Assembly (NCBI GenBank): GCA_045617405.1 | Contig: JAZLIL010000066.1 | Location: forward strand, 1 to 13,631 | Direction: 5' to 3' | Length of the DNA stretch: 13,631 nt | Source: JAZLIL01 sp045617405 | Lineage (GTDB): Bacteria; Bacillota; Clostridia; Lachnospirales; Lachnospiraceae | Shown here: in pieces, positions 7,288-13,631 of the stretch | How positions within the stretch are numbered: position 1 is the first letter of the stretch | Layout of the letters: every line of letters begins with the position of its first letter | Notes under the pieces: generated by a model | What the model was told of the DNA's origin: nothing | What the model saw: only the letters and a program-made list of their open reading frames with translations | Databases searched by the model: none | Made by a program: the position numbers and the translations under genes

Positions 7288-7314
7288 TTGAAGAAGGCTT
7301 TTCAAGGAGGATTT

Positions 7315-8610
7315 ATGTTCGCAGATGTTGCTAAGATTCACATCAGATCCGGTAAGGGCGGTGATGGCTGTGTGAGCTTTCGAAGGGAGATGTTTGTACC
7401 CGACGGCGGCCCCGATGGAGGTGACGGCGGAAAGGGCGGAGATCTGATCTTCGAGATAGATGAGGGAGCCAACACGCTTAATGATTACCGATACATCAGA
7501 AAGTACCATGCCGGCGACGGTGAGAACGGCAAGGGAAAGCGCTGCAGCGGAAAGAACGGTGAGGATGTAGTTCTTAAGGTTCCCGAGGGTACAGTCGTTC
7601 GGGCAGCCGAATCAGGCAATATTATTGTCGATATGTCCGGGAAGAACAGAAGAGTTGTTGTGCTTGCCGGCGGTCGCGGTGGAAAAGGCAATATGAACTA
7701 CGTTACTGCAACAATGCAGGCGCCGATGTATGCGCAGCCCGGTCAGCCGGCCCGTGAACTTGATGTCATTCTTGAACTTAAGTGTATTGCCGATGTCGGA
7801 CTTGTCGGTTTTCCGAATGTCGGGAAGTCAACTTTTCTTGCGAGAGTTACGAATGCAAAACCCAAGATTGCAAATTATCACTTCACGACATTAAATCCAA
7901 ATCTTGGTGTAGTAAATCTTGACGGCTCCAAGGGCTTTGTAATTGCCGATATTCCGGGGCTTATTGAAGGCGCAAGTGAGGGAGTCGGCCTCGGACATGA
8001 GTTTCTAAAGCATATTGAGCGTACAAGAGTTATTCTTCACATTGTTGATGCCGCACAGACTGAAGGCAGAGATCCGATAGATGACATCAGAAAGATTAAT
8101 CTTGAGCTTGCAAAGTACGGCTCGGATCTTTCTGAAAAACCTCAGATTATCGTTGCAAACAAACTGGACACAATGAGTGATGAAGATCAGGAGTGCATGC
8201 TTCAGATACTTCGTGACGAGTTTAAGGATGAAAATGTAGAAATTGTCGGAATAAGTGCCGTAAGCGGCAAGGGTGTCTCAGAGCTCCTCTACAAAGTAAG
8301 AGCGATGCTTGATGCGCTGCCCGAAGAATCGAATGTCTTTGAACCTACGTTTACCGAAGCCGATATTATTGATAAAAGAGAACTTCCTTTTTCTGTTTTT
8401 TATGACGGCGATGATCATGTCTATAAAGTTGAAGGTCCGAGAATAGAGAGAATGCTCGGTTACACAAATCTTGAGACTGAAAAGGGTTTTCAGTTCTTCC
8501 AGAATTTTATGAAGGAGAACGGCGTCTGGGATAAGCTTGAAGAGCTTGGAATTGAAGAGAAGGACACTGTTAGAATTTACGGCTGGGATTTTGAATATTA
8601 CAGGTATTGA
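7315..8610 (+). CDS. obg: Obg family GTPase
   Basis: Obg is an essential GTPase of 50S assembly, linked to stress and (p)ppGpp responses. The 431 residues show all three family domains: the glycine-rich Obg fold (about 1-158, with GGPDGGDGGKGGD and LAGGRGGKGN), the G domain (about 160-330: G1 GFPNVGKS 165-172, G3 DIPG 212-215, G4 NKLD 282-285, G5 SAVSGKG from 314), and a C-terminal OCT domain (about 340-430, FDGDDHVYKVEG-like). The ATG at 7315 is preceded by AAGGAGG at 7304-7310, only 4 nt away, and begins the conserved MFADVAKI. An earlier in-frame start at 7288 lacks support. yhbY follows almost immediately. Confidence 0.97.
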   Translation: MFADVAKIHIRSGKGGDGCVSFRREMFVPDGGPDGGDGGKGGDLIFEIDEGANTLNDYRYIRKYHAGDGENGKGKRCSGKNGEDVVLKVPEGTVVRAAESGNIIVDMSGKNRRVVVLAGGRGGKGNMNYVTATMQAPMYAQPGQPARELDVILELKCIADVGLVGFPNVGKSTFLARVTNAKPKIANYHFTTLNPNLGVVNLDGSKGFVIADIPGLIEGASEGVGLGHEFLKHIERTRVILHIVDAAQTEGRDPIDDIRKINLELAKYGSDLSEKPQIIVANKLDTMSDEDQECMLQILRDEFKDENVEIVGISAVSGKGVSELLYKVRAMLDALPEESNVFEPTFTEADIIDKRELPFSVFYDGDDHVYKVEGPRIERMLGYTNLETEKGFQFFQNFMKENGVWDKLEELGIEEKDTVRIYGWDFEYYRY

Positions 8611-8612
8611 TT

Positions 8613-8963
8613 ATGACATCAAAAGAAAGAGCAAATTTAAAAGGTCTTGCCATGAAGCTTGATGCGATTTTTCAGATCGGCAAGGCAAGCCTGACACCGG
8701 AAATAGTAAATGCAATTGACGAAGCTGTTGAAAAGCGTGAGCTCATCAAGGTTTCTGTTCTTCAAAATTGTGACGATGATCCGAATGAACTCGGAAGAAT
8801 GCTTGCAGAGAGAACAAGAAGCGAGCTTGTTCAGGTTATAGGAAAGAAAATCGTTCTCTACAGAAAGAATGTCAGAAAAGAGCAGATGCTTCAGGAAAAG
8901 GAAAAGAAAGCTTCATTTAAAGCTTCCCGGAAGAAGACATTTAACGGAGGATCAGGAAGATAG
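8613..8963 (+). CDS. yhbY: YhbY-type RNA-binding protein (CRS1-YhbY domain)
   Basis: YhbY-family proteins bind 50S precursor particles, and the position next to obg fits a role in ribosome assembly. The 116-residue protein matches the domain over about residues 1-95 (LKGLAMKLDAIFQIGKAS, ELIKVSVLQNC, QVIGKKIVLYR), followed by a lysine-rich tail of about 25 residues that goes beyond the usual about 95-100. The loop that is GxxG in many relatives reads GKAS. The ATG at 8613 lies 2 nt after the obg stop and lacks a strong ribosome-binding site, so coupling to obg is likely. An overlapping TTG at 8607 is possible but less likely. Confidence 0.9.
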   Translation: MTSKERANLKGLAMKLDAIFQIGKASLTPEIVNAIDEAVEKRELIKVSVLQNCDDDPNELGRMLAERTRSELVQVIGKKIVLYRKNVRKEQMLQEKEKKASFKASRKKTFNGGSGR

Positions 8964-9048
8964 ACTGTCTGAAATCTGAAATTAGGATTTCTTAATTAGA
9001 GTTATTCACCGAAGAATCAGGAAAGCAGTCTGTTAGACAGGTGTTTCT

Positions 9049-10275
9049 ATGAAGATTGGAATACTCGGCGGAACCTTTAATCCGGTTCACAATGCACATG
9101 TAATACTCGCAAAAGAGTCAGTCCGTCAGTTTGACCTGGATTGTCTCTGGTTTATGCCATCAAAGAATCCGCCCCATAAATCGAATACAGCACTTAACGA
9201 CGTTGCACGTCTTGAGATGCTTCAGGCGATGATTAATGAGCTTGATGATGAAAGATATTCAATCTGCGACGTTGAGATGTACAGGGAAGGTGCGTCCTAT
9301 TCGTCCGATACTCTCAGAATCCTTAATGAACGGTACCCTGACGATGAGCTGTTTTTTATTATCGGTGGCGATTCCATTATGTATTTTGACACCTGGCATG
9401 AGCCTGACGAGATTTTAAAGCTCGCAACTGTGCTTGTTTCCGGGCGGACAGATATCAGTGAGGAAGCGATTCTTCGCAAGTCTGAGTCTCTTATGAAGGA
9501 ATTTGGCGGCAGGATATGTCTTGTAAGGTTTTCGGATATCGACATCTCTTCAGGCTATCTTCGTGAAAATTTCTACTATGCGGACTGCTCTGTCATGGTT
9601 CCGAAGAGTGTTTATGATTACATTTTGAAGAACGGTCTTTACAGACCCTTGGAAATCATGAAGAAGTATATGAAAAAATACGCCCGGATGGTTTCAACGG
9701 TTCGCGGGTCAATAAAGACAAGCCGTTTCACTCATACGATGGGCGTCTGTAAGGTTGCACTCAAGCTTGCGAACTGCTACAAAACGGATGAAGAGAAAGC
9801 TTTTCTTGCCGCACTTCTTCATGACTGTGCAAAGGGAATGTCCTTTGACGAAATGACCGGACACCTTAAGGAGACGGGCAATTTCAGGGAGGAATATGCT
9901 GACTTTGAACTATCGTCAATTCTTCATGGAAAAGCCGGCGCTTCACTTGCATCTTTAAAGTACGGTGTTGATGATCCGGAAATCATCGATGCCATTTCAT
10001 TCCATACGACAGGCAAGCCTGCGATGAGCAAACTTGCTAAGATTATTTTCGTTGCCGACTACATTGAACCGAACCGGTCGTTCATGTCTTCGCCTACTCT
10101 TAATGAACTGCGTTTGTTAGCTGAGAAGGATCTTGATCTTGCGGTATACTTCGAACTTAAAAATGTTATCTCGCATCTTGAGGAGGCAGGGCGTAAGATT
10201 GATAATATTGCATTTGAAGCTTTAAATTACTATACTGAAATAGTAAGAGACAGGACAGAATATATATCAGAATAA
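9049..10275 (+). CDS. nadD: NadD-YqeK fusion: nicotinate-nucleotide adenylyltransferase / HD-domain Ap4A hydrolase
   Basis: The 408-residue protein joins two enzymes that are usually adjacent separate genes. Residues 1 to about 197 are NadD, which makes nicotinate adenine dinucleotide: GGTFNPVHNAH at 7-17 (nucleotidyltransferase HxxH-type site), SKNPPHK at 38-44, GGDSI at 106-110. Residues about 205-408 are a YqeK-type HD hydrolase, a family shown to split diadenosine tetraphosphate symmetrically: H229, HD at 258-259 in LLHDCAKG, H293, H319, D337. The usual NadD ISSTxxR motif reads ISSGYLR (166-172), so one phosphate-binding Thr/Ser is Gly. The ATG at 9049 has AGGTG 5 nt upstream. rsfS follows 13 bp later, the common nadD-yqeK-rsfS order. 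Confidence 0.93.
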   Translation: MKIGILGGTFNPVHNAHVILAKESVRQFDLDCLWFMPSKNPPHKSNTALNDVARLEMLQAMINELDDERYSICDVEMYREGASYSSDTLRILNERYPDDELFFIIGGDSIMYFDTWHEPDEILKLATVLVSGRTDISEEAILRKSESLMKEFGGRICLVRFSDIDISSGYLRENFYYADCSVMVPKSVYDYILKNGLYRPLEIMKKYMKKYARMVSTVRGSIKTSRFTHTMGVCKVALKLANCYKTDEEKAFLAALLHDCAKGMSFDEMTGHLKETGNFREEYADFELSSILHGKAGASLASLKYGVDDPEIIDAISFHTTGKPAMSKLAKIIFVADYIEPNRSFMSSPTLNELRLLAEKDLDLAVYFELKNVISHLEEAGRKIDNIAFEALNYYTEIVRDRTEYISE

Positions 10276-10288
10276 GGAGAATCATTTA

Positions 10289-10648
10289 ATGACAGCAGAT
10301 GTTTCAAAGGATATGGTGAAGCTTGCCTATAAGGCCATGGATGATAAGAAGGCTGTGGACATCAGTGTTCTTGATATTTCAAATATTTCGGTTCTTGCCG
10401 ATTACTTTATCATTGCGAGCGGTACAAATGTTTCTCAGATTGACGCTATCACTAATAATGTGATGGAGGCTCTTTCACGCCACGGATATGATCTTAAAAG
10501 GTCTGAAGGCATATCAGATTGCGGCTGGATTCTTATGGATTTTGGTGATATTATCGTGCATGTTTTTTCACTGAAAGACAGGCAGTTTTATGATCTTGAT
10601 GCTGTCTGGAGCAAGGGAATTCCCGTTTCAAATGTTGACGAGCTGTAA
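10289..10648 (+). CDS. rsfS: Ribosome silencing factor RsfS
   Basis: RsfS binds L14 on the 50S subunit and blocks subunit joining when nutrients run low. The 119-residue protein has the family pattern: DISVLDISNISVLADYFIIASGTN near residues 24-47, then SDCGWILMDFGDIIVHVFSLKDRQFYDLDAVW near the C-terminus. AAGGAGA at 10274-10280 lies 8 nt before the ATG and overlaps the nadD-yqeK stop, so the two genes are probably cotranscribed. No clear terminator is seen before lexA. Confidence 0.96.
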   Translation: MTADVSKDMVKLAYKAMDDKKAVDISVLDISNISVLADYFIIASGTNVSQIDAITNNVMEALSRHGYDLKRSEGISDCGWILMDFGDIIVHVFSLKDRQFYDLDAVWSKGIPVSNVDEL

Positions 10649-10695
10649 TCACTTTGTAAAAGTAATCTAATAAAAGACAGTGATTCGAATGTTTC

Positions 10696-10714
10696 TTGCA
10701 ATCAAAAATTGCAA
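10696..10714. repeat. Inverted repeat upstream of lexA
   Basis: TTGCAAT and ATTGCAA form a perfect 7-bp inverted repeat around a CAAAA spacer. The right arm overlaps the first base pairs of the upstream LexA box. No T-tract follows, so it is not a clear terminator for rsfS; it may be a second regulatory site. Confidence 0.35.
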
Positions 10715-10725
10715 ACAAATGTTTG
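10712..10725. promoter_or_regulatory. LexA operator (SOS box) 1
   Basis: CAAACAAATGTTTG matches the Firmicute SOS box CGAACRNRYGTTYG at 13 of 14 positions and covers the start of the lexA -35 element, so bound LexA would block RNA polymerase. Confidence 0.75.
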
Positions 10726-10751
10726 ACAACAGAACAAACGTGTGGTATTCT
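10723..10751 (+). promoter_or_regulatory. Promoter of lexA
   Basis: A perfect -35 TTGACA at 10723-10728, a 17-nt spacer and TATTCT at 10746-10751, with TGG before it as an extended -10. The predicted start is near 10758, giving a short leader of 26 nt. Confidence 0.8.
10731..10744. promoter_or_regulatory. LexA operator (SOS box) 2
   Basis: AGAACAAACGTGTG matches CGAACRNRYGTTYG at 12 of 14 positions. It fills the spacer between the -35 and -10 elements, with its centre 19 bp from that of box 1, close to two helical turns, so the two LexA dimers could sit on the same face. Confidence 0.55.
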
Positions 10752-10783
10752 GATTGTAGATTTGATTACAGGGAGGTATTTCG

Positions 10784-11407
10784 ATGGCAAGAAGCAACAA
10801 ACTTTCTTTAAAGCAGGAAGAGATTCTTACGTATTTAAAGGACCAGATTATTTCGAGAGGCTTTCCTCCCTCGGTGAGAGAGATTTGTGAAGCAGTCAAT
10901 CTTAAGTCAACATCTTCGGTTCATTCACATCTTGAATCACTTGAACACAAGGGTTACATCAAGCGTGATCCCGCAAAGCCCAGATGCATTGAGATTGTCG
11001 ATCAGAATTTTAACTCAGTAAGACGTGAACTGACTAACATTCCCATTCTCGGTACCGTAACTGCAGGACAGCCTATTCTTGCAGTCGAGAACATTGAAGG
11101 TTATTTCCCGCTTCCTGCTGAGTTGAATCTCAGCTCCGAACAGTGCTTTATGCTTCATGTCAGAGGTACCAGTATGATTAATGCCGGAATCTTTAACGGA
11201 GACAGCATCATTGTTCGCCGCCAGAACACAGCTGACAACGGTGACTATGTAGTAGCTCTTATTGATGAAGAGGTTACTGTCAAGACATTCTACAAAGAGA
11301 ATGATCACATCAGACTTCAGCCTGAAAACGATACAATGGATCCAATTATTGTACGTGATGTTACGATTCTTGGCAAGGTAGTCGGTCTTTTCAGGTCAAT
11401 GAAATAG
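10784..11407 (+). CDS. lexA: LexA repressor
   Basis: LexA represses the SOS regulon and cuts itself when RecA filaments form on damaged DNA. The 207-residue protein has an N-terminal winged helix (SLKQEEILTYLKD, then SVREICEAVNLKSTSSVHSHLESLEHKGYI, about residues 8-60), the self-cleavage site Ala94-Gly95 in TVTAGQP, and the catalytic pair Ser130 (GTSM) and Lys167 (EVTVKTF). AGGGAGG at 10770-10776 lies 7 nt before the ATG. Two SOS boxes in the promoter indicate autorepression. The gene ends 2 bp from the stop of the opposite-facing ttcA-like gene. Confidence 0.97.
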   Translation: MARSNKLSLKQEEILTYLKDQIISRGFPPSVREICEAVNLKSTSSVHSHLESLEHKGYIKRDPAKPRCIEIVDQNFNSVRRELTNIPILGTVTAGQPILAVENIEGYFPLPAELNLSSEQCFMLHVRGTSMINAGIFNGDSIIVRRQNTADNGDYVVALIDEEVTVKTFYKENDHIRLQPENDTMDPIIVRDVTILGKVVGLFRSMK

Positions 11408-11409
11408 TA

Positions 11410-12126
11410 TTATCTTATCCAGTTACGAAGTTCTCCGTTAAAAACAGAATTAAAAATGCGGTCGCGCACACCGGGGTTCTCAAATTCCAGTTTATTAATC
11501 AGCTCTTTAATATACTCACGCTTTGTAACACCGTCTGCAGGGCAGGGATTCTTAACGACAGGAAGATTGTACATGTTAACGAAGCCCTTTATGTCACGTT
11601 CTTCAACGTAGATAAGCGGCCTGATCAGCGTTATGCCGCTTCGGTCAAGGTAGGTGACGGGAGAGAAGCAGTAGAAATGCCCCTCGTAGAGTAACGACAT
11701 CAGAACTGTTTCGATGACATCATCTTTGTGATGGGCGTAGGCAGATTTGTTGCATCCGAGCCCCTTCGATGCATCGTTGAAGGCACCTTTTCGGAGTTTG
11801 GCGCAAAGCGAACAGGGATTGTCCTCTTTTCTGATGTCAAATACAACCTCGGCTATCTCGGTTTTTACGGGTGTAAAGTGCACGTTAAGATCGGAGCAGA
11901 CCTTAGCAATAGTATCAATGTCAAACCCTTTGAATCCGAGGTCTATTGTAATAGCTTCGATTTCAAAATGCTTTGGATAGAATCTTCGAAGTCCCGCAAG
12001 TGCGTTTAACAGTGCATAAGAATCTTTGCCCCCTGAAACTCCGATAGCAATCCTGTCACCTTCTTCAATCATGTGGTAATCATCTATCGCCTTTCTGGCG
12101 AGACTTAACAGTCGCTGCAATTTCAT
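11410..12126 (-). CDS. TtcA-like PP-loop tRNA thiolation enzyme
   Basis: This belongs to the TtcA/TtuA group of ATP-pyrophosphatases that put sulphur on tRNA; TtcA makes 2-thiocytidine at position 32. The 238-residue protein shows the PP-loop SGGKDS (31-36), CSLC (C105, C108), AHHKDDVIET (131-140) and a third cysteine in NPCPADG (C195), the residues that hold the [4Fe-4S] cluster in TtcA. It is shorter than E. coli TtcA (about 311 residues), as usual for the Firmicute subgroup, so the exact tRNA target is not certain. GGAGG (complement of 12134-12138) lies 7 nt before the ATG at 12126. It may be cotranscribed from the uroD-like gene 68 bp upstream; no strong promoter or terminator is visible between them. 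Confidence 0.88.
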   Translation of the reverse strand: MKLQRLLSLARKAIDDYHMIEEGDRIAIGVSGGKDSYALLNALAGLRRFYPKHFEIEAITIDLGFKGFDIDTIAKVCSDLNVHFTPVKTEIAEVVFDIRKEDNPCSLCAKLRKGAFNDASKGLGCNKSAYAHHKDDVIETVLMSLLYEGHFYCFSPVTYLDRSGITLIRPLIYVEERDIKGFVNMYNLPVVKNPCPADGVTKREYIKELINKLEFENPGVRDRIFNSVFNGELRNWIR

Positions 12127-12194
12127 ATCGGAGCCTCCGGGGGCAAAAGTATTGTTTTACCGTTTTTGCTCGAAAACTGACCGGATTTTAAAAC

Positions 12195-13283
12195 TTACTT
12201 TGAATAAATCTGTCTTGAAACCCTGTAGAGTTCTTCGGCATAGGTGTCATTAATGTACGGTGCAAAGTACCTGTTGATTATAAACACTTTGCCGTCATTT
12301 GTACAGAACTTATTTGCAAAGTCATTTGCGGCTTTTCTGATTTCTTCTTCCGTAGCGTTATCCTTGTCGTAGAGATCGGGCTGAACGCCGATGATAATCT
12401 TGTCGCCGTAGTCGTTAAAGAGCTTCTGTGTGTCGTTGATGTTTGACATGGGAGCCCAGATGTCCCATCCGGCCGCAATGAAGTTCTCAATCTGGGGGTA
12501 GTTGCAGCCGCAGCTGTGAAGCTCTGCAGCCTTGCCGAGAGCATGGATATGATCGGTAATCTTTCGTGCAAAAGGAACGAGCATTTCTTTTCCCGTTTCG
12601 AATGAGAAGAAAGGTGCAGGTTGTGTTCCCCAATCATCGTGGATAAGGAAGCCGTCTATGTCGTAGCATTCAACGCACTTGTCAATAATACGGATATAAA
12701 GATCGGAAAGTTTTGTAAAGAGCGCCCGAAGCGCATCCTGCTGTTCCTCGTCAATCAGTGCGACGGCTGCGTCTTCAAATCCCATGAACGAGATAAGACG
12801 TTCAAAACCGAAACCGTTAAGGAGAACAAGGTAATTGAACTTATCTGTCTTTAAAAATTCCTTATTTCTCTTAGCGCTTCCTTCCCAATCCCAGCTGTCA
12901 ATGTCAGGCCATACAATCCTGTCTTCCCAGTCATCGGCATAATCAAAGAGGGGTTTTACACCGGGCTTTTCCATCGAGCCGCCTGCAACGGGAACGTATA
13001 CCCATTCGATGCCGAACATGTCTTTTCCACCCTTTTCGGAGTCGGGAATTGAGATGCCTTCATCATTTACGAAACCTCTTGCACGATTGTCGGGAATGAC
13101 ATCCGGATAGAAGTTGAATACTTCGGCTCCTGTATTTGCCCAGATAGGCTTCCTTTCAAGTGCAAGCTGCTTCCATGCCTGCTTGTCTGTTACCGGAGTT
13201 TTGAAAATGGGAAAATCCGCTCCTCTGATGCCTTTAAAGCGTCCCAGTACTTCAAGTTCTTTTTCATCGAATTTGTAACTCAT
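12195..13283 (-). CDS. Uroporphyrinogen decarboxylase-fold protein, probable corrinoid-linked methyltransferase
   Basis: The 362-residue protein has the URO-D fold signature of the MtaA/CmuA-like methyltransferases rather than haem-pathway HemE. Visible parts: LLNGFGFERLISFMGFEDA (about 154-172), DGFLIHDDWGTQ (210-221), ELHSCGC (254-260, H256 and C258 as likely zinc ligands), and NINDTQKLFNDYGDKIIIGVQPD (281-303). Relatives move methyl groups between methoxylated or methylated substrates, corrinoid proteins and coenzyme M or tetrahydrofolate. No corrinoid-binding protein, reductive activator or transporter lies in the window, so the substrate is unknown. AAAGGAG (complement of 13293-13299) lies 9 nt before the ATG at 13283, and a good promoter lies about 100 bp further upstream. 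Confidence 0.85.
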   Translation of the reverse strand: MSYKFDEKELEVLGRFKGIRGADFPIFKTPVTDKQAWKQLALERKPIWANTGAEVFNFYPDVIPDNRARGFVNDEGISIPDSEKGGKDMFGIEWVYVPVAGGSMEKPGVKPLFDYADDWEDRIVWPDIDSWDWEGSAKRNKEFLKTDKFNYLVLLNGFGFERLISFMGFEDAAVALIDEEQQDALRALFTKLSDLYIRIIDKCVECYDIDGFLIHDDWGTQPAPFFSFETGKEMLVPFARKITDHIHALGKAAELHSCGCNYPQIENFIAAGWDIWAPMSNINDTQKLFNDYGDKIIIGVQPDLYDKDNATEEEIRKAANDFANKFCTNDGKVFIINRYFAPYINDTYAEELYRVSRQIYSK

Positions 13284-13332
13284 AATAAACTGCTCCTTTC
13301 AATCGCAAAAGATACATATGCTGTCAAGCGCA

Positions 13333-13354
13333 CCCACTGCCTGAAGGCAGCGGG
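13333..13354 (-). other. Hairpin in the leader of the uroD-like gene
   Basis: On the minus strand CCCGCUGCC, a UUCA loop and GGCAGUGGG form a 9-bp stem with one G-U pair. On the plus strand the same position is an A-C mismatch, so the fold favours minus-strand RNA, the predicted uroD-like leader. No U-tract follows on that strand. Similar hairpins occur at the ends of IS200/IS605-type elements, so a relic of such an element is another reading. Confidence 0.5.
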
Positions 13355-13389
13355 GTTTCTTTACTTTTCAAATATCTTTATATATCACA

Positions 13390-13418
13390 AGTATAAGTTC
13401 AATCTTCGGTACAGTCAA
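13390..13418 (-). promoter_or_regulatory. Promoter of the uroD-like gene
   Basis: Read on the minus strand, TTGACT (complement of 13413-13418), a 17-nt spacer and TATACT (complement of 13390-13395) each match the sigma-A consensus at five of six bases. The predicted start is near 13383, giving a leader of about 100 nt. Confidence 0.75.
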
Positions 13419-13631
13419 ACTTTAGCCGCCATATGCGCAATAATTTGTAAGGTGTGAACAAAAAATATCTTAAAATAGGGCATTTCGTATAATCGTCAAT
13501 TAAGTGTTATCTTTGTCAATTAAGTGACACAATATAGACACACAATAATCAGAAAACTATGCTATATATAGTATAATTAAGAAAATAAAATATATGAACG
13601 GGTCGGATGTGAAATTGTTTTTCATATGTCT
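13419..13631. other. AT-rich non-coding stretch at the right edge
   Basis: No gene is supported here. It holds a two-copy tandem repeat (13495-13526), the palindrome CTATATATAG (13562-13571 region) and a TATAAT at 13572-13577 without a recognisable -35. An ATG at 13594 opens a frame that runs to the edge (12 residues), but it has no ribosome-binding site, so I do not call it. Confidence 0.6.
13495..13526. repeat. Two-copy direct repeat with 20-bp period
   Basis: GTCAATTAAGTG occurs at 13495-13506 and 13515-13526, starts exactly 20 bp apart. This spacing (about two helical turns) fits paired binding sites for one protein; arrays of similar repeats also occur at the ends of IS21-family elements. 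Read on the minus strand, each copy contains TTGAC. Confidence 0.75.

Noticed and set aside
8971..8991. Terminator after yhbY
   Set aside because: GAAATC/GATTTC is only a 6-bp AT-rich stem with a 9-nt loop and no proper T-tract.
10647..10685. Terminator after rsfS
   Set aside because: AATCACT and AGTGATT pair over 7 bp but enclose 25 nt and are not followed by a T-run.
11728..12009. 93-residue plus-strand open frame inside the ttcA-like gene
   Set aside because: It lies antisense to clear PP-loop motifs and matches no known pattern.
13284..13390. Cobalamin riboswitch upstream of the uroD-like gene
   Set aside because: The leader is only about 100 nt and I see no B12-box sequence; the single hairpin does not amount to that fold.
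13495..13526. CRISPR-like repeat
   Set aside because: Only two copies of 12 bp with an 8-bp gap; repeat and spacer are far too short and no cas gene is present.
13594..13631. Start of a new gene at the right edge
   Set aside because: Only 12 codons are visible, there is no Shine-Dalgarno site, and the TATAAT upstream lacks a -35.

Overview
The window carries a housekeeping gene block typical of a low-to-moderate GC Firmicute. The gene order (rny; scpA-scpB; rplU-prp-rpmA; obg; yhbY; nadD/yqeK; rsfS; lexA), the cleavable N-terminal extension on ribosomal protein L27, the strong Shine-Dalgarno sites and the LacI-sensor/GGDEF protein at the left edge together point to Clostridia, most likely Lachnospiraceae (Butyrivibrio-like). 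The family placement is an inference; no rRNA or tRNA gene is present to test it.

Layout. 1-1874: the 3' part of a large sensor protein in which a LacI-type sugar-binding domain is joined to a C-terminal GGDEF (diguanylate cyclase) domain; its 5' end lies outside the window. 1900-3653: a sigma-A-type promoter, a leader of about 100 nt, rny (RNase Y) and a strong terminator. 3695-4534: a membrane-anchored metallophosphoesterase. 4574-6133: an extended -10 promoter, scpA and scpB (condensin partners of SMC), and a terminator. 6144-7250: a ribosomal protein operon (promoter, probable L21 leader RNA, rplU, prp, rpmA, terminator) in which the middle gene encodes the protease that matures the product of the last gene. 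7315-8963: obg and yhbY, both tied to 50S assembly. 9049-10648: a NadD-YqeK fusion gene and rsfS. 10712-11407: lexA behind a promoter carrying two SOS boxes. 11410-12126 (minus): a TtcA-like tRNA thiolation enzyme, convergent with lexA and only 2 bp from it. 12195-13283 (minus): a uroporphyrinogen-decarboxylase-fold protein of the corrinoid methyltransferase type. 13284-13631: a non-coding region holding the uroD-like promoter, a leader hairpin and a short tandem repeat.

Most genes serve the core information machinery: RNA decay (RNase Y), chromosome segregation (ScpAB), ribosome assembly and control (L21, Prp, L27, Obg, YhbY, RsfS), NAD and dinucleotide metabolism (NadD-YqeK) and DNA damage control (LexA). 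Only the first and last genes look accessory. I did not find a convincing unknown system. The parts most worth a second look are the two-domain NadD-YqeK enzyme, the scpA promoter placed at the edge of a hairpin, the double LexA operator, and the repeat and hairpin content upstream of the uroD-like gene.
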